A stretch of 64,000 bases of DNA, taken from contig NZ_NNBP01000001.1 in NCBI RefSeq assembly GCF_002803155.1, positions 724,355 through 788,354 on the forward strand, in the 5' to 3' direction. Position 1 is the first letter of the stretch, and each line of letters starts with the position of its first letter. The translations under genes and the position numbers were made by a program. Shown here in pieces: positions 38,482 to 48,114 of this stretch. The DNA comes from Streptomyces sp. CB02959. GTDB taxonomy: Bacteria > Actinomycetota > Actinomycetes > Streptomycetales > Streptomycetaceae. The notes under the pieces were generated by a model. The model worked only from the letters and a program-made list of their open reading frames with translations. It was not told the DNA's origin and made no database searches.

Positions 38482-40895
38482 CCATGCTCCGCTCGCAGCC
38501 CGAGGGCGAGCGGGACACCGCCGTACCCGCACCGCCGCCCGCGCCCCCGCGCAACGGACCGGTCACCTGGGCCCGCGACCTCGCCATGGGCATGCGGTTC
38601 GCGGCCGGCGGCGGCCGGGAAGGGTGGATCCGCACCGCCCTGACGGCCGCCGGGGTCGCCCTCGGCGTGGCGGTCCTGCTGCTCGGCGCCTCCGTACCGA
38701 CCCTGATGAACGCCTGGCACGGCCGGGAGAAGGCCCGCGAGAACCTCGGCCAGGCGCACCCGCCGCCGCGCAGCGACCGCACCCTCCTCTACGCCACGGT
38801 GGACACCACCTTCCGGGGCACCGACATCCGCGGCCGGCTGGTCCGCCCGGACGGCGCGCATCCGCCGGTGCCGCCCGGCGTACGGCAGCTCCCCGGTCCG
38901 GGCGAGATGGTGGTCTCGCCGGCCCTGAAGGAGCTGCTGGCCGCCCCCGGCAGCGCACTGCTGCGCGAGCGGCTGAGCAGCTACCGGATCGTCGGCGTGA
39001 TCGGCGACCAGGGGCTGCAGGGCCCCCGGGAACTCACCTACCTCGCACACACCGCCTCCTTCGGCGAACGCGGCGGCTACCGCATCGACCACTTCGGAAA
39101 GAACTGGGACCCACAGCCGCTGAGCACGCCCGCCCTGGTCCTGGTGACCATGACGTGCGTGGCGCTGATGACGCCGGTGATGGTCTTCATCGGCACCTCC
39201 GTGCGCTTCGGCAACGAACGCCGGGAACTCCGGCTGGCCGCCCTCCGCCTGGTCGGCGCCGACGTCCGCACCACCCGGCGGATCGCGTCCGGCGAGGCGC
39301 TGTTCGGCTCGCTGCTCGGACTGCTGGGCGGCGGGGCGCTGTTCCTGCTCGGCCGCCTGCTGGCCCCCTCCATCACCCTGTGGGACATCAACGTCTTCTC
39401 CTCCGACGTCAGCCCCGCCCCTCTCGCCGCACTGCTGATCGCCGTCCTCGTCCCGACCGCCGCGGTCCTGGTCACCCTGGTCGCCCAGCGCGGCATCACC
39501 ATCGAACCGCTCGGCATCATCCGCAAGCGCACACCGGTCCGCCGCCGGCTGTGGTGGCGCGTCGCGCTGCCGCTCGTCGGCGCGGCCCTGCTGGTCCCGA
39601 TGGCCCTCCGGCCGCGCCCGACCGACAACCCGCTCGAAGCCGCCCGGCTCGCGGCCGGTTCGACGCTGCTGCTGTTCGGCGTCACGGCGCTGCTGCCGTG
39701 GCTGGTCGAGCGGGTCGTCGGCCGGCTGCGCGGCGGGCCGGTCCCGTGGCAGCTGGCGGTCCGCCGGCTCCAGTTGAGCAGCGGCCCGGCGACCCGCGCG
39801 GTCAGCGGCATCACCGTCGCGGTGGCCGGCGCCATCGCCATCCACATGCTGATGACCGGCTCGCAGGCCGGTTTCGCCGCCGCGTACGCCAAGTCCGGGC
39901 AGGTGCCGCAGGTCAGCCTCTGGGGCTACGCGACCGGCTGGCAGCAGACCGAACGGGCGCTGGGCGCGCTGCGCGCCACCCCCGGGGTCAGCACCGCCCG
40001 CGGCCTCGTCAGCGCCAACACCGGCCGGATGCCCGCCCCGGGCCACGACACCAGCCGCGACCTCCCCGGCATCATCGCCATCGGCACCTGCGCCGAGCTG
40101 CGCAGGGTGGCCGAGCTGCCGTCCTGCCGGGACGGCGACGCCTTCGTCACCGACGCCCGCGCCTCGCGCGCGCAAAGCGGCATCACCCCCGGTGCCACCA
40201 TCGACCTCAACCCGGCGCAGGGCTACGGCGAGCCCAGCAACGCCCCCCACCCCTGGCCGGTCCCGCCGTCCGCCCGCGCCGCCCGCCTCCTCCCGGTCGA
40301 GGACGGCCACCGCATCTACTACGACCTGCTCCTGACCCCCTCGGTCCTCGACGCGTCCCGGCTCAACAGGCCCGACATGGAGATCGTGGTCCGATTCGAC
40401 CGCGACACCCCCGACGCCGTCGAGCACATCCGCAACACCGCGGCCCGGATCGACCCGACGATGCACGAGGGCTCGTCCATCGACAACCCGCACGACCGGC
40501 AGTACACGAGCGTCCGCAACGCGCTCTTCATCGGCGCGGTGATCACCCTGCTGCTGATCGGCGCGGGCCTGATCATCTCCACCGTCGAGCAGCTCTACGA
40601 ACGCCGCCGGCTGCTCTCCACCCTCGACGCGTACGGCACCCGCCGCGCCACCCTCGGCTGGTCCGTCCTGTGGCAGACCGCCCTGCCGGTCGCGCTGGGT
40701 CTGGGCCTGGCCCTGGCCTGCGGCCTGACCCTGGGCTCGCTGCTGCTCGCCGTCATCGGCAGCGGGGTGGTGGTCGACTGGCCGGTGGTCGCCGGCATGG
40801 TCGCCATCGGCGGCGCCGTGATCCTCTTCGTCACCGCCCTGAGCCTGCCGCCCCTGTGGCGCATGATGCGCCCGGACGGCCTGCGGACGGAGTAG
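38478..40895 (+). CDS. FtsX-like ABC permease (system 2)
   Basis: 805 residues. Layout is as in permease 1, with shared blocks GGREGWIRT, GGPVPWQLAVRRLQLS, AVSGITVAVAGAIA and the C-terminal LPPLWRMMRPDGLRTE. The extracytoplasmic loops, which would decide substrate, differ greatly between the two permeases. It is the last gene of the padR operon. The pair of systems may export related compounds, or one may be a resistance pump and the other a sensor. Confidence 0.92.
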   Translation: MTMLRSQPEGERDTAVPAPPPAPPRNGPVTWARDLAMGMRFAAGGGREGWIRTALTAAGVALGVAVLLLGASVPTLMNAWHGREKARENLGQAHPPPRSDRTLLYATVDTTFRGTDIRGRLVRPDGAHPPVPPGVRQLPGPGEMVVSPALKELLAAPGSALLRERLSSYRIVGVIGDQGLQGPRELTYLAHTASFGERGGYRIDHFGKNWDPQPLSTPALVLVTMTCVALMTPVMVFIGTSVRFGNERRELRLAALRLVGADVRTTRRIASGEALFGSLLGLLGGGALFLLGRLLAPSITLWDINVFSSDVSPAPLAALLIAVLVPTAAVLVTLVAQRGITIEPLGIIRKRTPVRRRLWWRVALPLVGAALLVPMALRPRPTDNPLEAARLAAGSTLLLFGVTALLPWLVERVVGRLRGGPVPWQLAVRRLQLSSGPATRAVSGITVAVAGAIAIHMLMTGSQAGFAAAYAKSGQVPQVSLWGYATGWQQTERALGALRATPGVSTARGLVSANTGRMPAPGHDTSRDLPGIIAIGTCAELRRVAELPSCRDGDAFVTDARASRAQSGITPGATIDLNPAQGYGEPSNAPHPWPVPPSARAARLLPVEDGHRIYYDLLLTPSVLDASRLNRPDMEIVVRFDRDTPDAVEHIRNTAARIDPTMHEGSSIDNPHDRQYTSVRNALFIGAVITLLLIGAGLIISTVEQLYERRRLLSTLDAYGTRRATLGWSVLWQTALPVALGLGLALACGLTLGSLLLAVIGSGVVVDWPVVAGMVAIGGAVILFVTALSLPPLWRMMRPDGLRTE

Positions 40896-40990
40896 GCGTC
40901 ACCGAACGGGTGAACGCTTGTCGTACGAGACGCGTGCGAGCGCCTCTGCCTACGATGATGACCTCGACACCAGCCCATGGGAGGCACGCA

Positions 40991-41617
40991 ATGTCCGCAG
41001 CAGCTGTCGAGCGTCCGCACGGGCCTGCCCACGAGCCGCCGATGCTCCTTGCGCAGGCCGACCGGCTCATGGAGCAGCTTCCGGGCTACCGCGTCGAGAT
41101 TCTCGGAGGCGACCTCACCGTGACCCCACCCTCAGACTTCGGCCATGCGAAGGGGCTGTCCAGCCTCCGCGACACCTTTGCCTCGGCGGGATTGAACCGC
41201 GGCGAGACGCTGGTCCTTGAAGCCGTCGGGCTGTGGCTGCCGGACGGCCCGGAGAACTTCGCCATCCCCGACCTGGCCGTAGTGGACGCCGATGCCGAGG
41301 AACACGTCGCCGAGTACGAGTGCGTCGACCCCGCCGCTTTCCGGATGGTTCTAGAGATCACGTCCGGGAACTACGCCAACGACCTGCGCACCAAGGTGGC
41401 CGCCTACGGCGCGGCGAAGGTACCCGTGTATGTGATCGTCGACCGCAAGCACGAGCGCCTCCACGTCCTCACCGAGCCCATCGAGGACGGCTACGCCATG
41501 CACCACATCCATGTCCCCGGGGCGAAGGTCACCCTCCCGGAGTCGATCGGCGCTGAGGTCACTCTGGATGTCACGCGGGTTCTGGACGATTCCCGGCGCA
41601 TCACCCCTCGCCGCTGA
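40991..41617 (+). CDS. Uma2 family (DUF820) putative endonuclease
   Basis: 208 residues from ATG 40991, with GGGAGG upstream. The PD-(D/E)xK-like fold of Uma2 is indicated by YRVEILGGDLTVTP, FAIPDLAVVDADAE, the FRMVLEITSGNYANDLRTK strand and YVIVDRKHERLHV. Streptomyces genomes carry many such proteins and most have no known function. It follows the permease gene by 95 bp on the same strand but shows no functional link. Confidence 0.88.
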   Translation: MSAAAVERPHGPAHEPPMLLAQADRLMEQLPGYRVEILGGDLTVTPPSDFGHAKGLSSLRDTFASAGLNRGETLVLEAVGLWLPDGPENFAIPDLAVVDADAEEHVAEYECVDPAAFRMVLEITSGNYANDLRTKVAAYGAAKVPVYVIVDRKHERLHVLTEPIEDGYAMHHIHVPGAKVTLPESIGAEVTLDVTRVLDDSRRITPRR

Positions 41618-41620
41618 CCC

Positions 41621-42580
41621 TCACGCCCGCGCGATCCGCACCGGCAGCCCCCGCAGCGCCCCCCGCAGGGCCGCCGCGAACTCCTCGAACTCGGGCTGCC
41701 GGGCCGAGCCGGCGCGCATCGCCAGCGCGATCCGCCGGGACGGGGCCGGGTCGGCGAAGTAGCCCGTGGCCAGCTGGTCGTTGCGCGCCGTCTCCACCCG
41801 CAGTGCGGTACGCGGCAGCAGCGTCACGCCCAGTCCGCCGGCGACCAGTTGGACGAGCGTGGAGAGTCCCGCCGCGCTGGTCGTGACCGGTGTGTTCTCG
41901 TCCCGGCCCGCCTCCCGGCAGATGTCCAGGGCCTGGTCCCGCAGGCAGTGGCCTTCGTCCAGGAGCAGCAGGTCGAGCTCCTTCAGGGCCGCGCGGGGGA
42001 TGTCGCCGCGGCCGCCGAGCCAGTGCTCCTTCGGGGCGACCAGCACGAAGTCCTCGTCGAACAGCGGGATTTCGGTGACCTGCGGGGCGCCCAGCGGCAC
42101 CGCGAGCAGCAGCAGGTCCAGCCGGCCGTGCGCCAGACCGTCCAGCAGGGAGGCGGTCTGCTCCTCGTGGACCTGGAGGTCCAGTTCCGGGTAGGTGTCG
42201 TGGACCAGGCGCAGCACGGCGGGCAGCAGATACGGGGCGACGGTCGGGATGACACCGAGGCGGAGCACGCCGGTGAACGGCGCGCGGGCCGCCTCCGCCT
42301 CCTCCATCAGCGCGCCGACCGCGTCCAGCACCGCACGGGCGCGGGCCGCCACCCGCTCCCCCGCCGGCGAGAGCAGCACCTTGCGGGTCGTACGCTCCAG
42401 CAGCTGCACACCGAGGGTTTCCTCCAGCGCGGAGACCGCGCCGGAGAGCGCGGGCTGGCTCATGCCGATCTCGGCCGCCGCCTCGCGGAAGTGCAGGTGC
42501 TCGGCGACCGCGGCGAACGCCCGCAGCTGGGCCAGGCTGGGCTGGCGGGGCCGCCCGCCGGGGCTCACAGGGGAAGCCAC
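41621..42580 (-). CDS. oxyR: Hydrogen-peroxide sensing LysR-family regulator OxyR
   Basis: 319 residues from GTG 42580, with GGAGGTGG upstream. The LysR winged helix is at about 15-75 (PSLAQLRAFAAVAEHLHF, SQPALSGAVSALEETLG). Redox cysteines C212 and C221 lie in DEGHCLRDQALDIC, which is the OxyR pattern. It is divergent from ahpC/ahpD and is expected to activate them when oxidised by peroxide. Its stop codon is only 3 bp from the convergent Uma2 stop. Confidence 0.95.
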   Translation of the reverse strand: MASPVSPGGRPRQPSLAQLRAFAAVAEHLHFREAAAEIGMSQPALSGAVSALEETLGVQLLERTTRKVLLSPAGERVAARARAVLDAVGALMEEAEAARAPFTGVLRLGVIPTVAPYLLPAVLRLVHDTYPELDLQVHEEQTASLLDGLAHGRLDLLLLAVPLGAPQVTEIPLFDEDFVLVAPKEHWLGGRGDIPRAALKELDLLLLDEGHCLRDQALDICREAGRDENTPVTTSAAGLSTLVQLVAGGLGVTLLPRTALRVETARNDQLATGYFADPAPSRRIALAMRAGSARQPEFEEFAAALRGALRGLPVRIARA

Positions 42581-42722
42581 TGATAACCACCTCCGATCAA
42601 CAGCCACAAGTCTAGCTATTTCCCTGATCAATGCCTCCTGTGGCACCGTGTCACCCGTCCAAGCCTCAAGGAAAGACCCGAAAGGCCCCCACAAAGGGAC
42701 TTTCTTGCAACAAGGAGAGCGC
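42581..42722. promoter_or_regulatory. oxyR-ahpC divergent promoter region
   Basis: 142 bp between oxyR and ahpC. TAGCTA at the centre of CAAGTCTAGCTATTTCC is flanked by two GATCAA words. A LysR-type site that OxyR could bind is likely here, though no exact consensus was found. An imperfect hairpin (CAAGGAAAGACCC with GGGACTTTCTTG) lies just before the ahpC ribosome binding site. Confidence 0.5.
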
Positions 42723-43277
42723 GTGCTCACTGTCGGTGACAAGTTCCCCGAGTTCGACCTGACCGCCTGTGTCTCGCTGGAGAAGGGCAAGGAGTTCGAG
42801 CAGATCAACCACAAGACCTACGAAGGCAAGTGGAAGATCGTCTTCGCCTGGCCCAAGGACTTCACCTTCGTGTGCCCGACCGAGATCGCCGCGTTCGGCA
42901 AGCTGAACGAGGAGTTCGCCGACCGCGACGCCCAGGTCCTCGGCTTCTCCGGCGACTCCGAGTTCGTGCACCACGCCTGGCGCAAGGACCACCCGGACCT
43001 GACCGACCTGCCCTTCCCGATGCTCGCGGACTCCAAGCACGAGCTCATGCGCGACCTGGGCATCGAGGGCGAGGACGGCTTCGCGCAGCGCGCCGTCTTC
43101 ATCGTCGACCAGAACAACGAGATCCAGTTCACCATGGTGACCGCCGGCTCCGTCGGCCGTAACCCCAAGGAGGTCCTGCGGGTCCTGGACGCCCTGCAGA
43201 CCGACGAGCTGTGCCCCTGCAACTGGAGCAAGGGCGAGAACACCCTGGACCCGGTCGCCCTGCTGGCCGGTGAGTGA
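42723..43277 (+). CDS. ahpC: Alkyl hydroperoxide reductase subunit C (peroxiredoxin)
   Basis: 184 residues from GTG 42723 with AAGGAG upstream. The peroxidatic cysteine is C51 in [16 protein letters not shown]164 and C166 in ELCPCNW supply the resolving thiols. It reduces organic peroxides and hydrogen peroxide and is recharged by AhpD. It is in an operon with ahpD, 5 bp apart. Confidence 0.97.
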   Translation: MLTVGDKFPEFDLTACVSLEKGKEFEQINHKTYEGKWKIVFAWPKDFTFVCPTEIAAFGKLNEEFADRDAQVLGFSGDSEFVHHAWRKDHPDLTDLPFPMLADSKHELMRDLGIEGEDGFAQRAVFIVDQNNEIQFTMVTAGSVGRNPKEVLRVLDALQTDELCPCNWSKGENTLDPVALLAGE

Positions 43278-43282
43278 CACCC

Positions 43283-43816
43283 ATGGCTCTCGATGACCTC
43301 AAGTCCGCGGTTCCGGACTACGCCAAGGACCTGAAGCTGAACCTCGGTTCGGTGATCGGCAACAGCGACCTGCCGCAGCAGCAGCTGTGGGGCACGGTGC
43401 TCGCCTGCGCCATCGCCTCGCGCTCCCCCAAGGTGCTGCGCGAGCTGGAGCCCGAGGCCAAGGCCAACCTCTCCCCCGAGGCGTACACCGCCGCCAAGTC
43501 GGCCGCCGCCATCATGGCGATGAACAACGTCTTCTACCGGACGCGCCACCTGCTCTCCGACCCGGAGTACGGCACCCTGCGCGCCGGTCTGCGGATGAAC
43601 GTCATCGGCAACCCGGGCGTGGACAAGGTCGACTTCGAGCTGTGGTCGCTCGCGGTCTCCGCCATCAACGGCTGCGGCATGTGCCTGGACTCGCACGAGC
43701 AGGTCCTGCGCAAGGCCGGTGTCGAGCGCGAGACGATCCAGGAGGCCGTGAAGATCGCGTCCGTCCTGCAGGCCGTCGGCGCCACCCTCGACGCCGAGGC
43801 CGCCCTCGCCGAGTAA
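43283..43816 (+). CDS. ahpD: Alkyl hydroperoxidase AhpD
   Basis: 177 residues, normal length. The thiol motif C131-G-M-C134 is followed by H138, as in Mycobacterium tuberculosis AhpD. It transfers electrons from lipoamide partners to AhpC and has weak peroxidase activity itself. Confidence 0.97.
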   Translation: MALDDLKSAVPDYAKDLKLNLGSVIGNSDLPQQQLWGTVLACAIASRSPKVLRELEPEAKANLSPEAYTAAKSAAAIMAMNNVFYRTRHLLSDPEYGTLRAGLRMNVIGNPGVDKVDFELWSLAVSAINGCGMCLDSHEQVLRKAGVERETIQEAVKIASVLQAVGATLDAEAALAE

Positions 43817-43861
43817 GGCCGGGCACGGCGGGCAGCGTTCGCCCCCGCACCACGCAACGCG

Positions 43862-43894
43862 GAACCCCCGCGGACCTCGTGTCCGCGGGGGTTC
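43862..43894. terminator. Convergent terminator between ahpD and AI-2E transporter genes
   Basis: Perfect 14-bp arms GAACCCCCGCGGAC and GTCCGCGGGGGTTC with a CTCGT loop. Confidence 0.9.
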
Positions 43895-43943
43895 GGTGCG
43901 TTGGCGGGCGGCTCCGGCGGACACCCACCGGAGCCGCCGGCCG

Positions 43944-45536
43944 TCATTCCTCCGCCGGGGGCTCGCCGCGCCGCGGCGGCCGGGTCGGTGCCACCGCGAG
44001 CGCGGTCGCGCCGCGCGGCGGCACCGTCATCCGCAGCGCCTGCTCCCGGGAGTACGAGCGGAGGTAGCCGACGACGGTGTTGGTGACGGCCACCAGCGGG
44101 ACCGCCACCACCGCACCGCCGATACCGGCGGTCAGGCTGCCCGCGGCGACCGAGAGGATCACCGCCAGCGGATGCACCCGGACCGCCCGGCCCAGGATGA
44201 ACGGCTGGAGCACATGGCTCTCGATCTGGTTCACCGCCAGCACCACCGCCAGCACCAGCAGCGCCGTGAAGACGCCCTGGGTGACCAGCGCGACCACGCA
44301 CGCCAGCGCGCCCGAGACCACCGCGCCGATCAGCGGGACGAAGGCGAACAGGAAGATGAAGACGGCGAGCGGGACGGCCAGCGGCACATCGAGGAAGTAG
44401 AGCCCGGTGCCGATGAAGAACGCGTCGATCAGGGCCACCAGGACCGTTCCGCGGATGTAGGCGGTCAGCGTCCGCCAGGCGCGCGGGCCGGCGCCCGCCA
44501 CCCCTTCGCGGGCCGGGCCCGGGACGAGCTTGAGCATCCACTCCCAGATCCGCCGGCCGTCGTAGAGCAGGAACAGCGTGGTGAACATCGCCAGCAGGAT
44601 GCCGGTGAACATCTCCAGGACGACCGTGACGCCCTCCAGCCCGGCCGAGGTGATCGCCTCGGTGTTGGCGCCGACCGCGTCCTGGAGGTTCTTGGCGATG
44701 TGGTTGATCTGGCTCTCGGTCACGTGGAACGGACTCTTGAGCAGCCAGCCCTTCAGCTCGGTGATGCCCTCCTGGATGCGGCTGGACACCGAGTCGATGT
44801 TGTCCTGAACCTGCCACACGACGAACCAGCCGACCAGGCCCATCACCACGAAGCCGCCGATGAAGGTCAGCGCGGTGGCCGGCCCGCGCGGCACGTTGCG
44901 CTGGCGCAGCCACGCCACCGTGGGCTGGAGCAGCGCCGTGATCAGCAGCGCCGCGACGAAGGCCAGCACCACCAGCGAGATCGTGGTGATCACCTTCGCC
45001 AGCACCCACAACGTTCCGGCCAGCACCAGCAGCCGCCAGCCGGCCTCGGCCGCGACCCGGACTCCCCAGGGCACCGCCGCCACCGGATCCGGCGGGGCCG
45101 CGACGGCCGGTGCGTAGGTCGGCGGGGCGGGCACCGAATCGGGCGGCCGAACGGCGGCCGGGGCCGACTCCTCCGGCAGCTCGGGCTCAAGGGGAGCCGG
45201 GGGCCGCTCCGCCGACGCCTCCGGCCGGCGCCGCGGCGCCGCCTTCGGGGTGTCGGCGGCGTCCACGATCGCCGCGGCGTCCGCGGCGGCCATGGCGTCC
45301 GGCCCCCAGGTGGCCGTCGCGGCGCGGCCGCCCGGCACGCTCTCCGCCGGCGCCCCGTTCACCGGGACCCGCAGGCCGTACCCGTCCAGGCCGGACGCGC
45401 GCCCGGCACGCCCCGGCCCTTCCGGGTCACCCGCCTCCGCGGCGGCCTCCGCGCGGCGGCGCTGTTCCTCCAGCCGCTGCGAGAGCCGGGTCAGACCGGC
45501 GCCGAGGCCGCCGACCCACTGAGGCAATCTGGACAT
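43944..45536 (-). CDS. AI-2E family transporter
   Basis: 530 residues. The first ~155 residues are low-complexity Pro/Ala/Arg, probably cytoplasmic. About eight helices follow, with LAVVLAVNQIESHVLQPFI and RAVRVHPLAVILSVAAGSL, hallmark blocks of the AI-2E/PerM (UPF0118) family. Members transport small molecules or ions; the name AI-2E derives from E. coli TqsA. The substrate is not known here. The gene is monocistronic, with a terminator upstream and another downstream. Confidence 0.92.
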   Translation of the reverse strand: MSRLPQWVGGLGAGLTRLSQRLEEQRRRAEAAAEAGDPEGPGRAGRASGLDGYGLRVPVNGAPAESVPGGRAATATWGPDAMAAADAAAIVDAADTPKAAPRRRPEASAERPPAPLEPELPEESAPAAVRPPDSVPAPPTYAPAVAAPPDPVAAVPWGVRVAAEAGWRLLVLAGTLWVLAKVITTISLVVLAFVAALLITALLQPTVAWLRQRNVPRGPATALTFIGGFVVMGLVGWFVVWQVQDNIDSVSSRIQEGITELKGWLLKSPFHVTESQINHIAKNLQDAVGANTEAITSAGLEGVTVVLEMFTGILLAMFTTLFLLYDGRRIWEWMLKLVPGPAREGVAGAGPRAWRTLTAYIRGTVLVALIDAFFIGTGLYFLDVPLAVPLAVFIFLFAFVPLIGAVVSGALACVVALVTQGVFTALLVLAVVLAVNQIESHVLQPFILGRAVRVHPLAVILSVAAGSLTAGIGGAVVAVPLVAVTNTVVGYLRSYSREQALRMTVPPRGATALAVAPTRPPRRGEPPAEE

Positions 45537-45600
45537 TCTGCTTCCTCTTCCCCGCCCTTACCGCCATCTGACGCCCCGACGTTACCCGTGCCGGATGCAC

Positions 45601-45633
45601 GAAACCCCCGAACGCGACGCGTTCGGGGGTTTC
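45601..45633 (-). terminator. Terminator after the lytic transglycosylase-like gene
   Basis: Nearly perfect 16-bp arms GAAACCCCCGAACGCG and CGCGTTCGGGGGTTTC. It ends 39 bp before the stop codon of the minus-strand gene at 45672, so it lies just downstream in its transcript. Confidence 0.9.
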
Positions 45634-45671
45634 GGAGCACGGTGGCGCGGCCGCCGGGGCCGCGCAACGGC

Positions 45672-46367
45672 CTAGTACCAGCTGTTCGCCTGCCAGAACG
45701 ACCAGGCACCGCAGGGGCTGCCGTACCGGCTGTTCATGTAGTTCAGGCCCCACTTGATCTGGGTGGCCGGGTTGGTCTGCCAGTCGGAGCCCGCGGAGGA
45801 CATCTTGGAGCCGGGCAGCGCCTGCACGAGACCGTAGGCGCCCGAGGAGGCGTTGGTCGCCTGGTAGTTCCAGGTGGACTCGTGGTTCACGATGTTGCTG
45901 AAGCACTGGAACTGGCCGGACGGGACCATCTGGCGGGCGATCGCCTGCGTCTCGGCAACCGTGTAGGAAGCCTTGGCGACGAAGTCGCTGGCGTCGCGGA
46001 CGGCCGAGCGGGAGGCGGCCAGCGCCTTCTCGCGGTCCTTGGCGTCCTTCTCTGCCTTCGCCTTGTCGGCCGCGTCCTTCTTGCTCTGCGCGGTGTCCGC
46101 GGCTGCCTTACGGGCCGACTCCTGCGCGGACTTCAGCGCAGCCGTGTCCGCCTGAGTGGACGCCGTGTCCGCCTGCTGTGTCAGCGAGGCGGTCTGCACC
46201 TGGGCCTGCTGGCCCGCGGGGATGTCAGCAATCGTCGCGTCGGCCGCGGTGGCCTCGGTGTTGCCCACCGCTGCCTGGCTGCCCGATGCGACGCCGACGA
46301 CGGCGCCGACGGTGGTGACCGCGGTGGCGGAGGCCACTGCGAATCCCCGGACCGAGATCCGGCTCAC
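45672..46367 (-). CDS. Secreted lytic transglycosylase-like protein
   Basis: 231 residues from GTG 46367, with GGAAGGAAAG just upstream; an ATG at 46385 would use a worse site. The N-terminus is a signal peptide (MSRISVRGFA, hydrophobic Val/Ala run ending GSQA at about 32). An alanine/lysine-rich helical region (about 55-140) follows. The C-terminal domain has NHESTWNYQATN with the catalytic Glu, GAYGLVQALPGSKM, TQIKWGLNYM and PCGAWSFWQANSWY, as in Streptomyces SLT-type hydrolases. It should cut peptidoglycan outside the membrane. A long leader lies upstream. Confidence 0.92.
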   Translation of the reverse strand: MSRISVRGFAVASATAVTTVGAVVGVASGSQAAVGNTEATAADATIADIPAGQQAQVQTASLTQQADTASTQADTAALKSAQESARKAAADTAQSKKDAADKAKAEKDAKDREKALAASRSAVRDASDFVAKASYTVAETQAIARQMVPSGQFQCFSNIVNHESTWNYQATNASSGAYGLVQALPGSKMSSAGSDWQTNPATQIKWGLNYMNSRYGSPCGAWSFWQANSWY

Positions 46368-46776
46368 ACGCTTTCCTTCCAGCATCGCCCGCTTAGGTGA
46401 CCTCGCGGACGCAATCGTGCCCCTGGCGCTGGCCTCCCCTTGTTCCGGCACCTGTTGAGCGGTGGGCACCGGCTGGTCACGGGAGGCACGGGCCCGGTAC
46501 GTCCCCCTCGGGGGTCCGCGTGGTGCTCGGGCGGCATACGGCAACTCGCTATGAAGTTCGGTTCGTCCATACACCCCGGAGGGTGCGTCTGGGCCGTATG
46601 CGGGGCCTGACAGGACCCAGACTCTGCCCGAACGGGCTACAGGTAAGCAATTCTCTGCCGGGTGTGAAAGCTCACACCTCGTTTACCCCCCAGATTTTCC
46701 GGATATTCGAGCGCATGCCAGCGCCGCCCGGCTAAGCTCCTGCGCTTCTCCGGGCGGCGCGTCGTTTCACAACCGG
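46368..46776. other. Long leader region of the lytic transglycosylase-like gene
   Basis: About 400 bp without a gene. On the minus strand it holds several hairpins: 46587-46622 (GTCTGGG/CCCAGAC), GCCCG-AA-CGGGC at about 46625, and a palindrome GGTGTGA-AAGC-TCACACC at 46671-46688, which may be an operator. The leader could be a structured RNA. The c-di-AMP (ydaO-type) core was searched for and not found. The last ~50 bp before 46777 are downstream of phoH. Confidence 0.45.
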
Positions 46777-48114
46777 TCAGATCCGGCCGTCCTCCAGCAT
46801 TTCGGTCACCAGCGCGGCGATCGGCGACCGCTCCGAGCGGTTCAGCGTGACGTGCGCGAAGAGCGGATGCCCCTTCAGTTTCTCGACGACGGCGACCACT
46901 CCGTCGTACCGGCCGACCCTGAGGTTGTCGCGCTGGGCGACGTCATGGGTCAGTACGACCCGGGAATTGGCCCCGATCCGGGACAGAACGGTCAACAGGA
47001 CGTTCCGTTCCAGCGACTGGGCCTCGTCCACGATCACGAACGCGTCGTGCAGCGACCGGCCGCGGATGTGGGTCAGCGGCAGCACCTCCAGCATCCCGCG
47101 GGCGACCACCTCCTCGATGACGTCCTTGGTGGTCACCGCGGACAGCGTGTCGAAGACGGCCTGCGCCCAGGGGCTCATCTTCTCCGCCTCGGTGCCCGGC
47201 AGATAGCCCAGTTCCTGGCCGCCGACCGCGTACAGCGGCCGGAACACCATCACCTTGCTGTGCTGGCGGCGCTCCAGCACCGCCTCCAGCCCGGCGCACA
47301 GGGCCAGCGCCGACTTGCCGGTGCCGGCCCGGCCGCCCAGCGACACGATGCCGACCTCGGGGTCGAGCAGCAGGTCCAGCGCGATCCGCTGCTCGGCGCT
47401 GCGGCCGTGGATCCCGAACGCCTCCCGGTCGCCGCGCACCAGCCGGACCGCACCCTCCGGGGTGACCCGGCCGAGGGCCTTGCCGCGCTCGGACTGGAGG
47501 ACCAGCCCGGTGTGCACCGGGAGTTCCTCCGCGTCCGGGACGTGCGCGGTCTCGGCGGCGAAGAGGTCGTCCACCTGCTCGGCGGAGAGGGCGAGTTCGG
47601 CCATCCCCGTCCAACCCGAGTCGGTGATCGCCAGCTCGGCGCGGTACTCCTCGGCCAGCAGCCCCACCGAGGACGCCTTGATGCGCATCGGCAGGTCCTT
47701 GGAGACGACGGTGACGTCGAACCCCTCGGCCTGGAGGTTGCGGGCGACCGCGAGGATCCGCGAGTCGTTGTCTCCCAGGCGGTTGTGGCCGTTGAGGAAG
47801 GCGGCCGGCAGGAGTCCGGGGTCGGAGTGGTTGAGTTCGACCCGGAGCGTCCCGCCGAGCTCCCCGATGGGGATGGGGGCGTCCAGTCGCCCGTACTGCA
47901 CCCGGTACTCGTCCAGTCGGCGCAGCGCCTGCCGCGCGAAGTACCCGAGTTCGGGATGGTGCCGCTTGCCTTCCAACTCGGTGACCACGACGACCGGCAG
48001 TACCACCTCGTGTTCGTCGAAGCGGGACATGGCGGCCGGATCCGCCAGCAGGACGCTGGTGTCGAGGACATAGGTGCGCCGGTCGCTCTCACGGCGTTTC
48101 TTGCTGTTCACCAC
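46777..48114 (-). CDS. PhoH-family protein with PIN domain
   Basis: 445 residues from GTG 48114 (a second GTG follows directly). The N-terminal PIN-like domain has [25 protein letters not shown] and the DxD/E acidic residues for RNA cleavage. The PhoH ATPase follows: Walker [14 protein letters not shown] (about 248), [34 protein letters not shown] as Walker B, and SRVVLTHD. PhoH2-type proteins are RNA helicase/ribonucleases with toxin-like properties. No antitoxin partner is seen. It is alone on its strand. Confidence 0.93.
   Translation of the reverse strand: MVNSKKRRESDRRTYVLDTSVLLADPAAMSRFDEHEVVLPVVVVTELEGKRHHPELGYFARQALRRLDEYRVQYGRLDAPIPIGELGGTLRVELNHSDPGLLPAAFLNGHNRLGDNDSRILAVARNLQAEGFDVTVVSKDLPMRIKASSVGLLAEEYRAELAITDSGWTGMAELALSAEQVDDLFAAETAHVPDAEELPVHTGLVLQSERGKALGRVTPEGAVRLVRGDREAFGIHGRSAEQRIALDLLLDPEVGIVSLGGRAGTGKSALALCAGLEAVLERRQHSKVMVFRPLYAVGGQELGYLPGTEAEKMSPWAQAVFDTLSAVTTKDVIEEVVARGMLEVLPLTHIRGRSLHDAFVIVDEAQSLERNVLLTVLSRIGANSRVVLTHDVAQRDNLRVGRYDGVVAVVEKLKGHPLFAHVTLNRSERSPIAALVTEMLEDGRI

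Noticed and set aside
46671..46688. Crp/cAMP receptor site
   Set aside because: TGTGA and TCACA arms are present but are 4 bp apart, not 6, so this is not a normal Crp site. Kept only as a palindrome.
46368..46700. c-di-AMP (ydaO-type) riboswitch
   Set aside because: Cell-wall hydrolase genes often have it, so I looked on the minus strand, but the GGGGGAAC...GGGTGAAT and CAGCTAACCTCG core pieces are missing.
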